Of a stretch of 64,000 bases of DNA, positions 1-9,511 are shown one piece after another. A program made the position numbers and the translations under genes. Each line of letters begins with the position of its first letter. Within the stretch, counting starts at the first letter, position 1. Source of the stretch: Peribacillus sp. Bi96 (GTDB lineage: Bacteria > Bacillota > Bacilli > Bacillales > DSM-1321); contig NZ_CAKKLV010000001.1 of the NCBI RefSeq assembly GCF_918698115.1, forward strand, positions 434,001-498,000, read 5' to 3'. Under the pieces are notes generated by a model. That model did no database searches. It was not told the DNA's origin and was given only the letters and a program-made list of their open reading frames with translations.

Positions 1-33
1 TAATAACATAGCATAAATAATGATAGGTGCCAT
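1..33 (-). CDS. Possible 5' end of a minus-strand gene running off the window
   Basis: An ATG at 33-31 on the minus strand opens a frame that stays open for 11 codons to the window edge. The predicted start is hydrophobic (MAPIIIYAMLL), as in a small membrane protein. A GGAGG lies only 3 bases upstream, which is close for a ribosome site. Nothing more can be said without the neighbouring sequence, and it may be chance. Confidence 0.3.
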   Translation of the reverse strand, partial: MAPIIIYAMLL

Positions 34-308
34 TTTCCTCCGTTTTTTAAATAATCCCGTTTATTTATTGGGAAAGACTGGACAAATGTTGGAAAACGCA
101 ATACTCTATTCTTGATACAGAATGAACCGGCTGCTCACCGCAGTCGGTTTATATACTAAGGAACGGATTGTTTCTTGGTATCGATTGCGCGTACTTTTTA
201 AGTCGCGCACTTATATATTTTGACTCAATTTTAGGGTTAAGCACTATATAGTACATAAACTTGTCACAGCGAATGCTTGCTGTAAAGAATTAGAAGGAGT
301 GAAGGGTT
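34..308. other. Upstream region of greA
   Basis: No gene is visible here. An imperfect hairpin (AACCGGCTGC / GCAGTCGGTT, about 125-150) has no U tract. TTGACT at 220-225 followed by TATATA at 245-250 could be a weak greA promoter, but the 19-base spacing is long. AGAAGGAGTGA at 291-301 is the greA ribosome site. Confidence 0.4.
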
Positions 309-785
309 TTGGCAATTGAAAAAGAATATCCAATGACTAAAGAAGGTAAGTTAAAGCTTGAACAGGAACTGGAACAATTAAAAACGGTTAAACGGAAAGA
401 AGTAGTGGAAAGAATTAAAATCGCCCGCAGTTTTGGAGACCTTTCCGAAAACTCAGAGTACGATTCCGCAAAAGAAGAGCAGGCATTCGTTGAAGGACGT
501 ATTACAACAATCGAAAACATGATCCGTAATGCAAAAATCATTGAAGGCAATGATTCGAATACAGATACAGTTTCACTTGGAAAGTCGGTAACATTCGTAG
601 AACTTCCAAACGGTGACGAAGAAACATATTCCATCGTTGGAAGCGTTGAAGCGGACCCATTCGAAGGGAAAATTTCCAATGATTCTCCAATCGCGAAAAG
701 CCTGATAGGGAAAAGGGTCGGCGACAAAGTATCGATCCAAACACCTGGCGGCGAAATGAGCGTCAAGATTGTATCCATCAGCTAA
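309..785 (+). CDS. greA: Transcription elongation factor GreA
   Basis: GreA binds RNA polymerase through the secondary channel and stimulates cleavage of backtracked transcripts so that stalled complexes resume. The protein is 158 aa, the usual length. It has the N-terminal coiled coil (about residues 10-75, with the family [18 protein letters not shown] stretch) and a C-terminal FKBP-like domain containing the conserved [10 protein letters not shown] and GD.V segments. The start is TTG, chosen because AGAAGGAGTGA lies 7-8 bases upstream. It is followed directly by a terminator, so it is probably transcribed alone. The greA-pbpI-yrrS order matches the B. subtilis neighbourhood. Confidence 0.95.
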   Translation: MAIEKEYPMTKEGKLKLEQELEQLKTVKRKEVVERIKIARSFGDLSENSEYDSAKEEQAFVEGRITTIENMIRNAKIIEGNDSNTDTVSLGKSVTFVELPNGDEETYSIVGSVEADPFEGKISNDSPIAKSLIGKRVGDKVSIQTPGGEMSVKIVSIS

Positions 786-796
786 TCAACGGTTTA

Positions 797-830
797 AGAG
801 GGTGTCCTTAGGGGCATCCTCTTTTTTTTG
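797..830 (+). terminator. Terminator after greA
   Basis: AGAGGGTG (797-804) pairs with CATCCTCT (815-822), with one G-T pair, and eight T follow. Confidence 0.85.
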
Positions 831-907
831 GAAAAATGTTGCTTGAAATTTGTTCGTAATTGTTTAAAAATTCGCAACTCGTCAACAATGGTTACGAGGT
901 GTATTTT

Positions 908-2659
908 ATGAAAAAGAAACGAATGAGGTTGCTGGCTATTTTATTGACCACTTTTATGCTGATGCTCATAGGCAGACTTGCCTACATCCAACTTGTATCG
1001 ACAGAATCTTTTTCAAAACATGATGTGAACCTAATAGAAGCAAGCGTGAAACAGCGTTCACAAATATTAAAGATTGATGATGGACGTGGAAAGTTTTATG
1101 ACCGAAATGGGGAACCACTAGCCCATGAAGAAATTCCGACGCTCGTCCTGTTTCCATTTTTGAACAAAATGACATGGCCTATAGATGAAATTGCCTCGAT
1201 AATCGGCAGATCGGAAAGTGAGCTGAAAAGGGCAATTGAACAAGCGGATGAACCATTCGTATTTGGCGGGGATGAACCGATAGAATTGACGGCCAGCCAA
1301 TCGAAGGCTATCAATCAATTGAAAATCCCAGGGGTCTTTGCCGTGAACGAAAAATTATATCACGATCAAACCCCTGCAGCACAATTGATCGGCACGACGA
1401 ATATATCAGATGCGGAAAAGAAAAAACGTTATCCCGACTTGAATTTATCTCCTGAAACGAAAATAGGCAATACAGGACTGCAAAGGACCTTTGATGAGTT
1501 CTTGCTTTCCTCTGGAGAATCGAAGCTCGTGTTTCACGTAGACGCCAGTGGAGGCCCCATGTTCGGTGTCGATGTTAAATACGTCGAACCAGCGAACCCT
1601 CTTTACCCAGTGAAGGTCGTAACGACGATTGATAAAGGAATTCAGGAAAAAGCGGAGAAGCTCGTCGATGAACGCGGCATAAAAAAGGGCGGCCTCGTAC
1701 TGATCGATATCGAAAAAAGTGAAATCGTTGCCATGGTATCACGTCCAGCACTTAATATAAAAGACCCGAATGGCGAAGGAGCCGTCAATATGATGCTGAC
1801 TCAAAAAACTCCAGGCTCCGTCTTTAAAACGGTCACGGCAGCTGCGGCCATTGATTATAAAGCGGCTAGTCCTTCCAGGACGTTTAATTGTAATTTGACG
1901 ATTGACGGAAAGACGGATAAACAGAGGGAACTCGGCATGCTTAATTTTGAAAATAGCTTTGCCCAAAGCTGTAACAGGACGTTTGCTGAATTGTCACAGG
2001 AAATGGCTGAGAAGGATCCTGACTTTTTGGATAAATATGCAAAAATGTTAGGGTTGATTGGCGAAACGGGCTGGAATGGGGACGTATATCACACGAACGT
2101 TACTCAGTTGCATCATGAACAAAGCGGGAAGGTCTGGCACGATGATGATTTGAAAAAGGATCCTAAAATGGTTGCCAAAACCGCAATTGGTCAGCAGGAT
2201 GTCCAAACGACACCGCTTGCGATAGCAAATATGATGGCTACGATTGCACGCGGTGGTAAGAAGGAACAGGTCAAAGCGGTTTCCAAGGTCGAATTCAACA
2301 ATAGTACGACCGTAGTCGATTTTCCTAATCAAAACATGGAAGGGGAGACGCTGTCTCCATATACAACGATGAAGATGCAGCAACTTCTACGGAAGGTCGT
2401 TACGGAGGAAAAAGGGACTGGTGCGTCGTTGAGAGACTTGCCTGTGGAGGTCGCTGGCAAGTCTGGAACGGCTCAGACGAATATTGAAAAAGGGGAGCTG
2501 AATAAATGGTTTGCGGGCTACTTCCCTTATAAAGATCCCAAATATGCTCTTGTTACCGTAAGTTTTGAAACGAAGGAAAACAGTACCAGCATGACGCCAC
2601 TTTTCTCAGATATTGTAAAAGTCTTGTACTCGAAGAACCAGGAGGATAGCGAGAATTGA
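908..2659 (+). CDS. pbpI: Class B penicillin-binding protein, PbpI (YrrR)-like
   Basis: A membrane-anchored transpeptidase that cross-links peptidoglycan outside the cell. The 583-aa protein has one N-terminal membrane segment (about residues 6-28), a dimerisation/pedestal domain, and a C-terminal transpeptidase domain. The catalytic motifs are visible: SxxK as SVFK (Ser about 304), SxN as SCN in FAQSCNRTF, and KSG in GKSGTAQ. The start is ATG 908 (MKKKRM) after ACGAGGTG; the reading frame is open further upstream, but those codons have no ribosome site. Its position between greA and yrrS matches B. subtilis pbpI, where the product is linked to sporulation. The precise physiological role here is inferred from synteny. 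Confidence 0.9.
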   Translation: MKKKRMRLLAILLTTFMLMLIGRLAYIQLVSTESFSKHDVNLIEASVKQRSQILKIDDGRGKFYDRNGEPLAHEEIPTLVLFPFLNKMTWPIDEIASIIGRSESELKRAIEQADEPFVFGGDEPIELTASQSKAINQLKIPGVFAVNEKLYHDQTPAAQLIGTTNISDAEKKKRYPDLNLSPETKIGNTGLQRTFDEFLLSSGESKLVFHVDASGGPMFGVDVKYVEPANPLYPVKVVTTIDKGIQEKAEKLVDERGIKKGGLVLIDIEKSEIVAMVSRPALNIKDPNGEGAVNMMLTQKTPGSVFKTVTAAAAIDYKAASPSRTFNCNLTIDGKTDKQRELGMLNFENSFAQSCNRTFAELSQEMAEKDPDFLDKYAKMLGLIGETGWNGDVYHTNVTQLHHEQSGKVWHDDDLKKDPKMVAKTAIGQQDVQTTPLAIANMMATIARGGKKEQVKAVSKVEFNNSTTVVDFPNQNMEGETLSPYTTMKMQQLLRKVVTEEKGTGASLRDLPVEVAGKSGTAQTNIEKGELNKWFAGYFPYKDPKYALVTVSFETKENSTSMTPLFSDIVKVLYSKNQEDSEN

Positions 2660-2746
2660 CGAAAAGTGTAGGAAACCCTTCCCTTCTATCTCCAGCGAAA
2701 TCATGTTAAAATGAGGCAGTAAGAAATGGTAAGGGAGGAATGGACC

Positions 2747-3499
2747 TTGGGCTCACGTTTCAATCAGCGAGATCAAAAAAGAAAAGTAAATAAAATATAT
2801 AATATTGCAATCACCATCGTTTCCATTTTAATCGTTATCGTCGCTATCACCATTTTCTTAAGTGATGATGACACTGAATCAGTAAAAACCACGACTGAAC
2901 CAAAGCAAATTGCCGATAAAGATCAGGGCAAAGTGGACAAACCTGCTGGTAAAGGGGAAGAAGATTCAGAGAAGGAAGTTGAAGACGAAGATAGTAAAGC
3001 AACAGACGAAGATAGTAAAGCAACAGACGAAGATAATAAAGCAACAGACGAAGATAATAAAGCAACAGACGAAGATAATAAAGCAACAGAGGAAGACACA
3101 GACGATAAGAAGGCTGAAGAGGGTACAGACTCAGAAAAAGCTGGGAAAGCGGAACTTGTGGAAGTGGAAGGCAGCGGAGATGGCAATGTCGCGGCTACAT
3201 ATACAAGTGAGAGCTGGAAGCCAGTTGGAACTGAACAATCCGGGGAACACACTACAAGCTTTCAAAAGGACTCTGTCGATTGGAATGAAATGAGTAAAGC
3301 CATTGCCACTGGAGCAGGAATCGACGAAGGCAGCATGAGAATGTGGTGGCTTCAAAACGGCGGTTCGCCAAACACAGCAATCGGTACCGTATCAGAAGGA
3401 GACAATCCTAAAACCTTCCGGGTCCATATTGAATGGGTGGACGGATCAGGATGGAAGCCTGTGAAAGTCGAAGAGCTGAAGACGAACGATAAAAGGTAA
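2747..3499 (+). CDS. yrrS: YrrS family protein (DUF1510)
   Basis: Membrane-anchored protein of unknown function, conserved next to pbpI in Bacillaceae. From the TTG start it has 250 aa: a basic N-terminus, one membrane helix (about residues 22-44), a long acidic low-complexity linker, and the conserved DUF1510 domain in the last ~100 residues (W- and G-rich, ending VDGSGWKPVKVEEL). I chose TTG 2747 because AAGGGAGGA sits 7 bases upstream; the ATG at 2726 precedes that site and has none of its own. The linker is expanded by a 21-bp tandem repeat (see the repeat entry). It may belong to a transcription unit with pbpI, 87 bp away. Confidence 0.85.
   Translation: MGSRFNQRDQKRKVNKIYNIAITIVSILIVIVAITIFLSDDDTESVKTTTEPKQIADKDQGKVDKPAGKGEEDSEKEVEDEDSKATDEDSKATDEDNKATDEDNKATDEDNKATEEDTDDKKAEEGTDSEKAGKAELVEVEGSGDGNVAATYTSESWKPVGTEQSGEHTTSFQKDSVDWNEMSKAIATGAGIDEGSMRMWWLQNGGSPNTAIGTVSEGDNPKTFRVHIEWVDGSGWKPVKVEELKTNDKR
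2984..3088 (+). repeat. 21-bp tandem repeat inside yrrS (5 units)
   Basis: Five head-to-tail 21-bp units code for DEDSKAT (two copies) and DEDNKAT (three copies). The units differ only at one or two positions, so the expansion is recent or kept uniform by slippage. A sixth, diverged protein unit follows (EEDTDDK). Confidence 0.9.
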
Positions 3500-3520
3500 T
3501 GGATAAAAAAATAGTAACGA

Positions 3521-3558
3521 AAAACCCCCGAAAGGAATTCCACTTTTCGGGGGTTTTT
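3521..3558. terminator. Bidirectional terminator between yrrS and the DUF2536 gene
   Basis: CCCCCGAAA (3525-3533) pairs with TTTCGGGGG (3545-3553). It is flanked by AAAA on the left and TTTTT on the right, so it can serve both convergent genes. Confidence 0.9.
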
Positions 3559-3566
3559 CATGGTGG

Positions 3567-3779
3567 TCACTTTTTTGCTTTAAAGTGGACGACTGCACTG
3601 TAAAAACGTCTGCCTTCCTCACTAACATACATTTGATGTGATACGGAGTGAACCTGCAGCATGATCGCTTTATTGATTTCAATTTGTGATTGAATTTTCT
3701 CTTCAAGATTCTTAATGCTTTCTGCCTCAAAAAATTCTATTTTATCTTCGAATAAGTTTAAGTCTAGTTGAAAACCCAT
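3567..3779 (-). CDS. DUF2536 family small protein (YrzA-like)
   Basis: A 70-aa soluble protein with no membrane segment, rich in Glu, Lys and Phe (starts MGFQLDLNLFEDKIEFFEA). It resembles the DUF2536 family found at this place in Bacillaceae; the symbol yrzA is from memory and left blank. A good GGAGGGG ribosome site precedes the ATG at 3779. Function is unknown. It converges on yrrS across a shared terminator. Confidence 0.75.
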   Translation of the reverse strand: MGFQLDLNLFEDKIEFFEAESIKNLEEKIQSQIEINKAIMLQVHSVSHQMYVSEEGRRFYSAVVHFKAKK

Positions 3780-3937
3780 GACTGTTCCCCTCCAACATTT
3801 AGATACTGTTAGTTTAACACCATTTTGGCCGAATCTGAACCGAATGAGTGATTTGCCTAAAAAACAAGAACAGTTTGTGTGTTTATTTCATATTATGCTT
3901 ATAGGTTTTATTATCAAATTATAAAAAGGTGATTGAT

Positions 3938-4130
3938 ATGGCCAGGGAATTTATAGATTAATTTGATGAATGGTCGAAATGGAATGATGATACGGTAGGT
4001 TGCCCCAATATTGAGCATCAGGAGGTTTTTTAAACATTCTGATTGGATACTGGACAGCGTCACGGATCGGGTTTAATGGTCAGGTGATGAGTTCGTCGTA
4101 GTTCCGGGAATCTTAATGAACAGAGGGCCT
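3938..4130 (+). pseudogene. Decayed 5' copy of yrrT
   Basis: About 190 bp align closely with the first ~190 bp of the intact yrrT at 4387. The copy keeps its own ATG and an AAAAAGGTGAT ribosome site, but codon 8 is TAA. Frameshifts follow, such as one extra T in the run before AAACATT. The rest of yrrT and all of mtnN are missing; the sequence jumps to the region in front of mccA near 4130. It cannot make a functional methyltransferase. Confidence 0.9.
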
Positions 4131-4386
4131 TTCCGTCGATTATTTTATATTGCACAAATCGCATTAAATGGGTAGGAGAACTCAGTTGTGGTGTTCAAAT
4201 TTGATAAACATCCAATAGTTAATTGGGGAGACGCCGATGATGGAATTCACCCATTTCCTTCTTCTTTATGAAGTCTGAATCTTTGTCTAACTGGAATATT
4301 ATAATCCGGGGGCGAACATCGTTATGATATTCCCGGATTCAGTGAACGATACTTTAGCAAAAAAAATTATCAGGGTGGTATATAAA
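4131..4386 (+). pseudogene. Decayed, internally deleted copy of mccA and its leader
   Basis: 4131-4167 matches the mtnN-mccA intergenic region (compare 5758-5811). About 4168-4305 matches the first ~40 codons of mccA, including the GTTGATTGGGGAGACCCC stretch in altered form. About 4306-4386 then matches the last ~75 bp of mccA and the mccA/mccB ribosome site. Roughly 730 bp of mccA are deleted and many substitutions have accumulated. The tail joins directly to the ATG of intact yrrT. A TATAAT at 4300-4305 has no convincing -35. Confidence 0.88.
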
Positions 4387-5025
4387 ATGGGCAGAGAATT
4401 TATAGATTTATTTGAAGAATGGTCGAAATCGTATGATGATACGGTAGGTGGACACGATATAGAGTATCAAGAGGTTTTTAAACATTATGACAGGATCTTG
4501 GATAGCGTCACGAATCGGGTTTATGGTCATGTGCTGGAGTTCGGAGTAGGCACCGGGAATTTAACGGAAAGGCTATTGAAAAAAGGCCTTAAGGTATCGG
4601 GAATCGAGCCGTCACCTGCCATGAGGGAAATAGCGGTAAGCAAGTTGCGCGGAAAAACAGAAATTGTGGATGGCGATTTCATGGATTTTCCGAAGCCGGA
4701 AAAGGTTGATTCGATCGTGAGTACGTACGCGTTTCATCATTTAACCGATGAAGAAAAAGAAAAAGCGATAGCCAACTATGGAAAGTTACTGAATACTGGT
4801 GGTAAAATAGTGTTTGCGGATACGATGTATCAATCAAAGGAAGCGCATGAACGAGCGATTTCTGATGCAAGGCAGGCTGGCTTTCATAATTTGGCAAACG
4901 ATTTGCAAACGGAATATTATACCACCATTCCTTTTTTGGAAAAAGCACTTGAAGCACATGGATATAAAGTGAACTTCGAGCGCTGCAATCAATTTGTCTG
5001 GATTATGGAGGCGGAAAAATTATAG
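4387..5025 (+). CDS. yrrT: SAM-dependent methyltransferase YrrT
   Basis: Class I methyltransferase fold. The glycine-rich SAM-binding motif is [10 protein letters not shown] near residues 47-56, followed by an acidic GIEPSPAM loop. The protein has 212 aa, about the length of B. subtilis YrrT. It is the first intact gene of the yrrT-mtnN-mccA-mccB-yrhC operon, which recycles the methyltransferase by-product S-adenosylhomocysteine to cysteine; the methyl acceptor is not known. The frame extends upstream to 4324, but those 21 codons are the remnant end of mccA, so I start at ATG 4387 with AGGGTGG upstream. Confidence 0.9.
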   Translation: MGREFIDLFEEWSKSYDDTVGGHDIEYQEVFKHYDRILDSVTNRVYGHVLEFGVGTGNLTERLLKKGLKVSGIEPSPAMREIAVSKLRGKTEIVDGDFMDFPKPEKVDSIVSTYAFHHLTDEEKEKAIANYGKLLNTGGKIVFADTMYQSKEAHERAISDARQAGFHNLANDLQTEYYTTIPFLEKALEAHGYKVNFERCNQFVWIMEAEKL

Positions 5026-5041
5026 GAAGAGGTTTTTACTA

Positions 5042-5737
5042 ATGAAAGTAGCCATAATCGGAGCAATGGAAGAAGAAGTTACGATTTTACGTGATAAATT
5101 GGAAGGTTTGGAGCAGGTGACCATTGCCGGTTCCGAGTTTAATACAGGAACACTGAACGGTGTCGAAGTGATTTTGCTTAAATCGGGAATCGGGAAAGTG
5201 AATGCGGCGATGTCCACTACGATCCTATTAGAAAAATTCAAACCGGATGCGGTGATCAACACTGGGTCTGCCGGTGGTTATCATCCAGCCCTTAATGTTG
5301 GGGATGTGGTCATTTCCACGGAGGTTCGCCACCATGATGTCGACGTGACGATTTTTGGGTATGAGTACGGTCAAGTCCCTCAATTGCCAGCTGCTTTCAT
5401 CCCGGATGAAAAGCTTTTCGCCATCGCAGAAGACGCGGCTAAAGAAATCGAAGATATACAAGTGGCGAAAGGGTTAATCGTGACGGGGGATTCTTTCATG
5501 AATGATCCTGTTCGGGTTGAATTCGTCAGAGGGAAGTTTACGGACTTATACGCGGTGGAAATGGAAGCGGCAGCCATAGCTCAGGTAGCCTTTCAATTCA
5601 AAACACCGTTCGTCATCATTCGTTCCCTTTCTGATATAGCAGGTAAGGAATCCAATATTTCCTTTGATAAATTCCTGGAAACGGCTGCGCTTCATTCAGC
5701 GGCACTGATTTTGAAAATGGTTGAAAAAATGAAATAA
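5042..5737 (+). CDS. mtnN: 5'-methylthioadenosine/S-adenosylhomocysteine nucleosidase
   Basis: Cleaves adenine from S-adenosylhomocysteine and 5'-methylthioadenosine. The first product, S-ribosylhomocysteine, leads through LuxS to homocysteine, the substrate of MccA. The 231-aa protein shows the family start [13 protein letters not shown] with the catalytic Glu near 12, the NTGSAGG ribose loop, the [12 protein letters not shown] active-site helix and the SDIAG motif with the catalytic Asp. The start is ATG 5042 with AGGAAGAGG upstream; the frame is open upstream within yrrT, but that has no ribosome site. Gap to yrrT is 16 bp. Confidence 0.96.
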   Translation: MKVAIIGAMEEEVTILRDKLEGLEQVTIAGSEFNTGTLNGVEVILLKSGIGKVNAAMSTTILLEKFKPDAVINTGSAGGYHPALNVGDVVISTEVRHHDVDVTIFGYEYGQVPQLPAAFIPDEKLFAIAEDAAKEIEDIQVAKGLIVTGDSFMNDPVRVEFVRGKFTDLYAVEMEAAAIAQVAFQFKTPFVIIRSLSDIAGKESNISFDKFLETAALHSAALILKMVEKMK

Positions 5738-5829
5738 GTGCCCAGTGATCAGCGGGAATCTTTTCCGCTGATTATTTCTTGCATATAACATACTAAATTG
5801 GTAGGATAACTATGAAAGGATGTCCGATT

Positions 5830-7892
<2,063 letters not shown>

Positions 7893-8007
7893 ATTGGAAG
7901 AGGGACCGCTTTAAAGCTAACTGCCATTATTTACACCCTGTCATTTGGAATAAATATGGTAGAATGAGATATCGATAACTTATTAGCTTGAAAGAAGGTG
8001 GAATGTC

Positions 8008-8274
8008 ATGAAAAACGGCAAAAAACAATCGGCGGCAATGCTGCGTTCGAAAATGGTCGATTTTAAACAATTTGCGATCACCTTGTTATGTGTAGGCACG
8101 TTCTTTTATTTAGGAACCATCCTCCCCTCAGGCGACAAAGCGATGATGGACACATATGTCTATATGGGAGCGACAATCATGTTTCTTGGCATATCCATAC
8201 TATTTTTCCGATTATCTAATAAATATAAAAAGACACTGGCAGAAATGGATGACCAGGACTCTTTACAACAATAG
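8008..8274 (+). CDS. yrhC: YrhC family small membrane protein
   Basis: An 88-aa protein with two predicted membrane helices (about residues 22-41 and 50-68) and charged ends. It is the conserved last gene of the mcc operon in Bacillaceae, 115 bp after mccB. Function is unknown; its place suggests a link to sulfur amino acid metabolism, but that is only context. Ribosome site AAGAAGGTGG precedes the ATG. Confidence 0.88.
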   Translation: MKNGKKQSAAMLRSKMVDFKQFAITLLCVGTFFYLGTILPSGDKAMMDTYVYMGATIMFLGISILFFRLSNKYKKTLAEMDDQDSLQQ

Positions 8275-8288
8275 AGGCACGAAGCAAA

Positions 8289-8316
8289 CCTGATTCTTTA
8301 AAGAATCAGGTTTTTT
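8289..8316 (+). terminator. Terminator of the mcc operon
   Basis: Perfect palindrome CCTGATTCTTTAAAGAATCAGG (8289-8310) followed by six T. Confidence 0.9.
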
Positions 8317-8440
8317 CTTATCTCTAACGTTGTTGCCTGTAATTTGGGTAGGTTCATCATTCTTATTGCCTCCTTCAGTGGATAATCGCTATTAAAATTA
8401 GGGAAAAAGAAAGAAATTTCAAAAAAATGGGCAAAAGCCG

Positions 8441-8469
8441 TTTACAAATATCGTTTTTATGGATATACT
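8441..8469 (+). promoter_or_regulatory. SigA-type promoter for the micro-ORF / yrzI transcript
   Basis: TTTACA (8441-8446), 17-base spacer, TATACT (8464-8469). The first micro-ORF starts 41 bases downstream and the next clear terminator after the third micro-ORF is at 9103-9127. Confidence 0.7.
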
Positions 8470-8509
8470 TACCAAGTAATAAAAAATATTCCAAAGGAGG
8501 TCGAAGAAA

Positions 8510-8611
8510 ATGAAATTGTATTTATATGGAGTCGTCTCTAATCAGATTAACCGGTCCGTTTCAAATAACAATCATATACCATTCGACCTGTGCCAAGCGG
8601 AATATTTCTAA
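8510..8611 (+). CDS. 33-aa micro-ORF upstream of yrzI
   Basis: Not recognised. ATG 8510 follows a near-perfect AAAGGAGG (8493-8500) with a 9-base spacer, and a good promoter lies just upstream, so translation is likely. The peptide starts MKLYLYGVV, has an SNNNH stretch at residues 18-22 and ends QAEYF. It has no membrane helix or signal peptide. It may act as a leader peptide for the complementary hairpin segments that follow (8646-8751), or it may be a functional small protein. Confidence 0.6.
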   Translation: MKLYLYGVVSNQINRSVSNNNHIPFDLCQAEYF

Positions 8612-8645
8612 AGCAATTTGGCTTTATTAATCATTCGGACATTGC

Positions 8646-8751
8646 GGCCGCAGGGAGAAGTCTTTTATCCTGCGGCCTTTTTATATTTTCTTAAAAATCC
8701 CGCAGGAGGACGTAACTTTCTGCGGCCTTTTTATGCCTTTTTGTGGGCCGC
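8646..8751 (+). promoter_or_regulatory. Five successively complementary GC-rich segments (attenuator-like) before yrzI
   Basis: Segment 1 is GGCCGCAGG (8646-8654), 2 is CCTGCGGCC (8669-8677), 3 is CCGCAGG (8700-8706), 4 is CTGCGGCC (8720-8727) and 5 is GGCCGC (8746-8751). Pairs 1:2, 2:3, 3:4 and 4:5 are each complementary, and 1:4 too. Pairings 1:2 and 3:4 are followed by TTTTT, so both look like terminators, while 2:3 would prevent both. The yrzI ribosome site begins 7 bases after segment 5. Confidence 0.6.
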
Positions 8752-8773
8752 TCCCTTAAAAGGAGGTGATATT

Positions 8774-8914
8774 ATGACACTGAATATGCTTTTTTTCACT
8801 ATCACGATAAAAATGAAAAAAATGACTGCCGAGGAATGTTTGCAGCAGGAGAGAATCCACAAGATTCGAGAAGAACATCTAGACAAAGCAATGAAGCATC
8901 GTCCTTTTTTCTAA
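8774..8914 (+). CDS. yrzI: YrzI family small protein
   Basis: A 46-aa protein that starts MTLNMLFFTITI and continues with a highly charged helix (KMKKMTAEECLQQERIHKIREE). This pattern fits the small Bacillus YrzI family, described as probable sporulation proteins; function is unknown. Start ATG 8774 follows AAAAGGAGGTGAT. The frame is open upstream to 8618, but that part is the hairpin region and non-coding. It is the second of three micro-ORFs on the same presumed transcript. Confidence 0.75.
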   Translation: MTLNMLFFTITIKMKKMTAEECLQQERIHKIREEHLDKAMKHRPFF

Positions 8915-8967
8915 GATAGGCGAGGTAGGTATCCCATTCATAAATTTTAGGAAAGGTGGAGGTTAAC

Positions 8968-9033
8968 ATGATGAAATTGGTTTGCGTAAGAGGAGAAAAG
9001 CGTTGCTATTGGCAGGAGAAGGATACGGGCTAA
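8968..9033 (+). CDS. 21-aa micro-ORF downstream of yrzI
   Basis: Not recognised. ATG ATG at 8968 follows AAAGGTGGAGG with suitable spacing. The peptide is basic and contains two Cys (MMKLVCVRGEKRCYW...). Its strong ribosome site and position between yrzI and a terminator suggest it is translated. A longer protein is excluded by a TAA at 9031. Confidence 0.5.
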   Translation: MMKLVCVRGEKRCYWQEKDTG

Positions 9034-9102
9034 CGGACTGGCACATTCAGAAGCAGGGTCATTGGGATATGATGAAGTTCGAAAGGAATATGTATAGGGA
9101 AA

Positions 9103-9127
9103 ACTCGGCACTCGGCCGAGTTTTTTT
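9103..9127. terminator. Terminator after the yrzI transcript
   Basis: ACTCGG (9103-9108) pairs with CCGAGT (9116-9121), followed by T's to 9127. It lies just past the stop codon of the convergent YjcZ-like gene. Confidence 0.75.
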
Positions 9128-9134
9128 CTTTGCA

Positions 9135-9323
9135 TCAACAGCATGAACCTGGATCGCCAAAACCAAACCCACATCCCGGGAACCACCAAAACCCGAAAAT
9201 GAGCAATAAAATCAAGAGGACAATAAACAGGCCATAACCAAATCCGTAACTGGATCTGGCATAACATGGCACTGGAGGCGGATAACCATAGTTGCATCCG
9301 TATGGTCCATAGTTATAACCCAT
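9135..9323 (-). CDS. YjcZ-like small sporulation membrane protein
   Basis: A 62-aa protein with a Tyr/Gly/Pro-rich head (MGYNYGPYGCNYGYPPP), one strongly hydrophobic helix (FIVLLILLLIFGFWWF, about residues 33-48) and a Cys/Gly-rich tail. This layout resembles the YjcZ family of Bacillus small sporulation proteins, but the assignment rests on composition and one helix. AAAGGAGG precedes the ATG. Placement beside sigK is suggestive of mother-cell expression but is not proof. Confidence 0.65.
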   Translation of the reverse strand: MGYNYGPYGCNYGYPPPVPCYARSSYGFGYGLFIVLLILLLIFGFWWFPGCGFGFGDPGSCC

Positions 9324-9440
9324 CTTAAAAAACCTCCTTTCCTTAAAAATTCACTTCATTATGACCGTTTGTCTTTGTCCGATTGGGAATTCATCCATTC
9401 TGGTTTTAAACTTTCAATACTTTCTTGATTTCTTTTAGTG

Positions 9441-9475
9441 GGACAGACACGAACAAGCCCACTGCTGCATAGGTA
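9441..9475 (+). promoter_or_regulatory. SigE-like -10 and SpoIIID-like sites upstream of sigK
   Basis: CATAGGTAT (9468-9476 region) fits a mother-cell SigE -10. Two close matches to the SpoIIID consensus RRACARNY lie just upstream, GGACAGAC (9441-9448) and GAACAAGC (9451-9458). In B. subtilis sigK needs SigE and SpoIIID, so the arrangement fits. No convincing -35 is seen. Confidence 0.5.
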
Positions 9476-9511
9476 TTAATAGGGAAGCCAAAGAAACGGG
9501 GGATGAAACCA

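Noticed and set aside
2910-3293. Alternate-frame proteins across yrrS (for example 2910-3293 plus, 2923-3252 minus)
   Set aside because: Low-complexity shadows of the 21-bp tandem repeat without ribosome sites.
4324-4386. N-terminal extension of YrrT
   Set aside because: The 21 extra codons are the end of the decayed mccA copy; the ribosome site and family alignment support ATG 4387.
8947-9297. 116-aa minus-strand ORF overlapping the YjcZ-like gene
   Set aside because: Shadow frame without ribosome site, crossing the terminator at 9103-9127.
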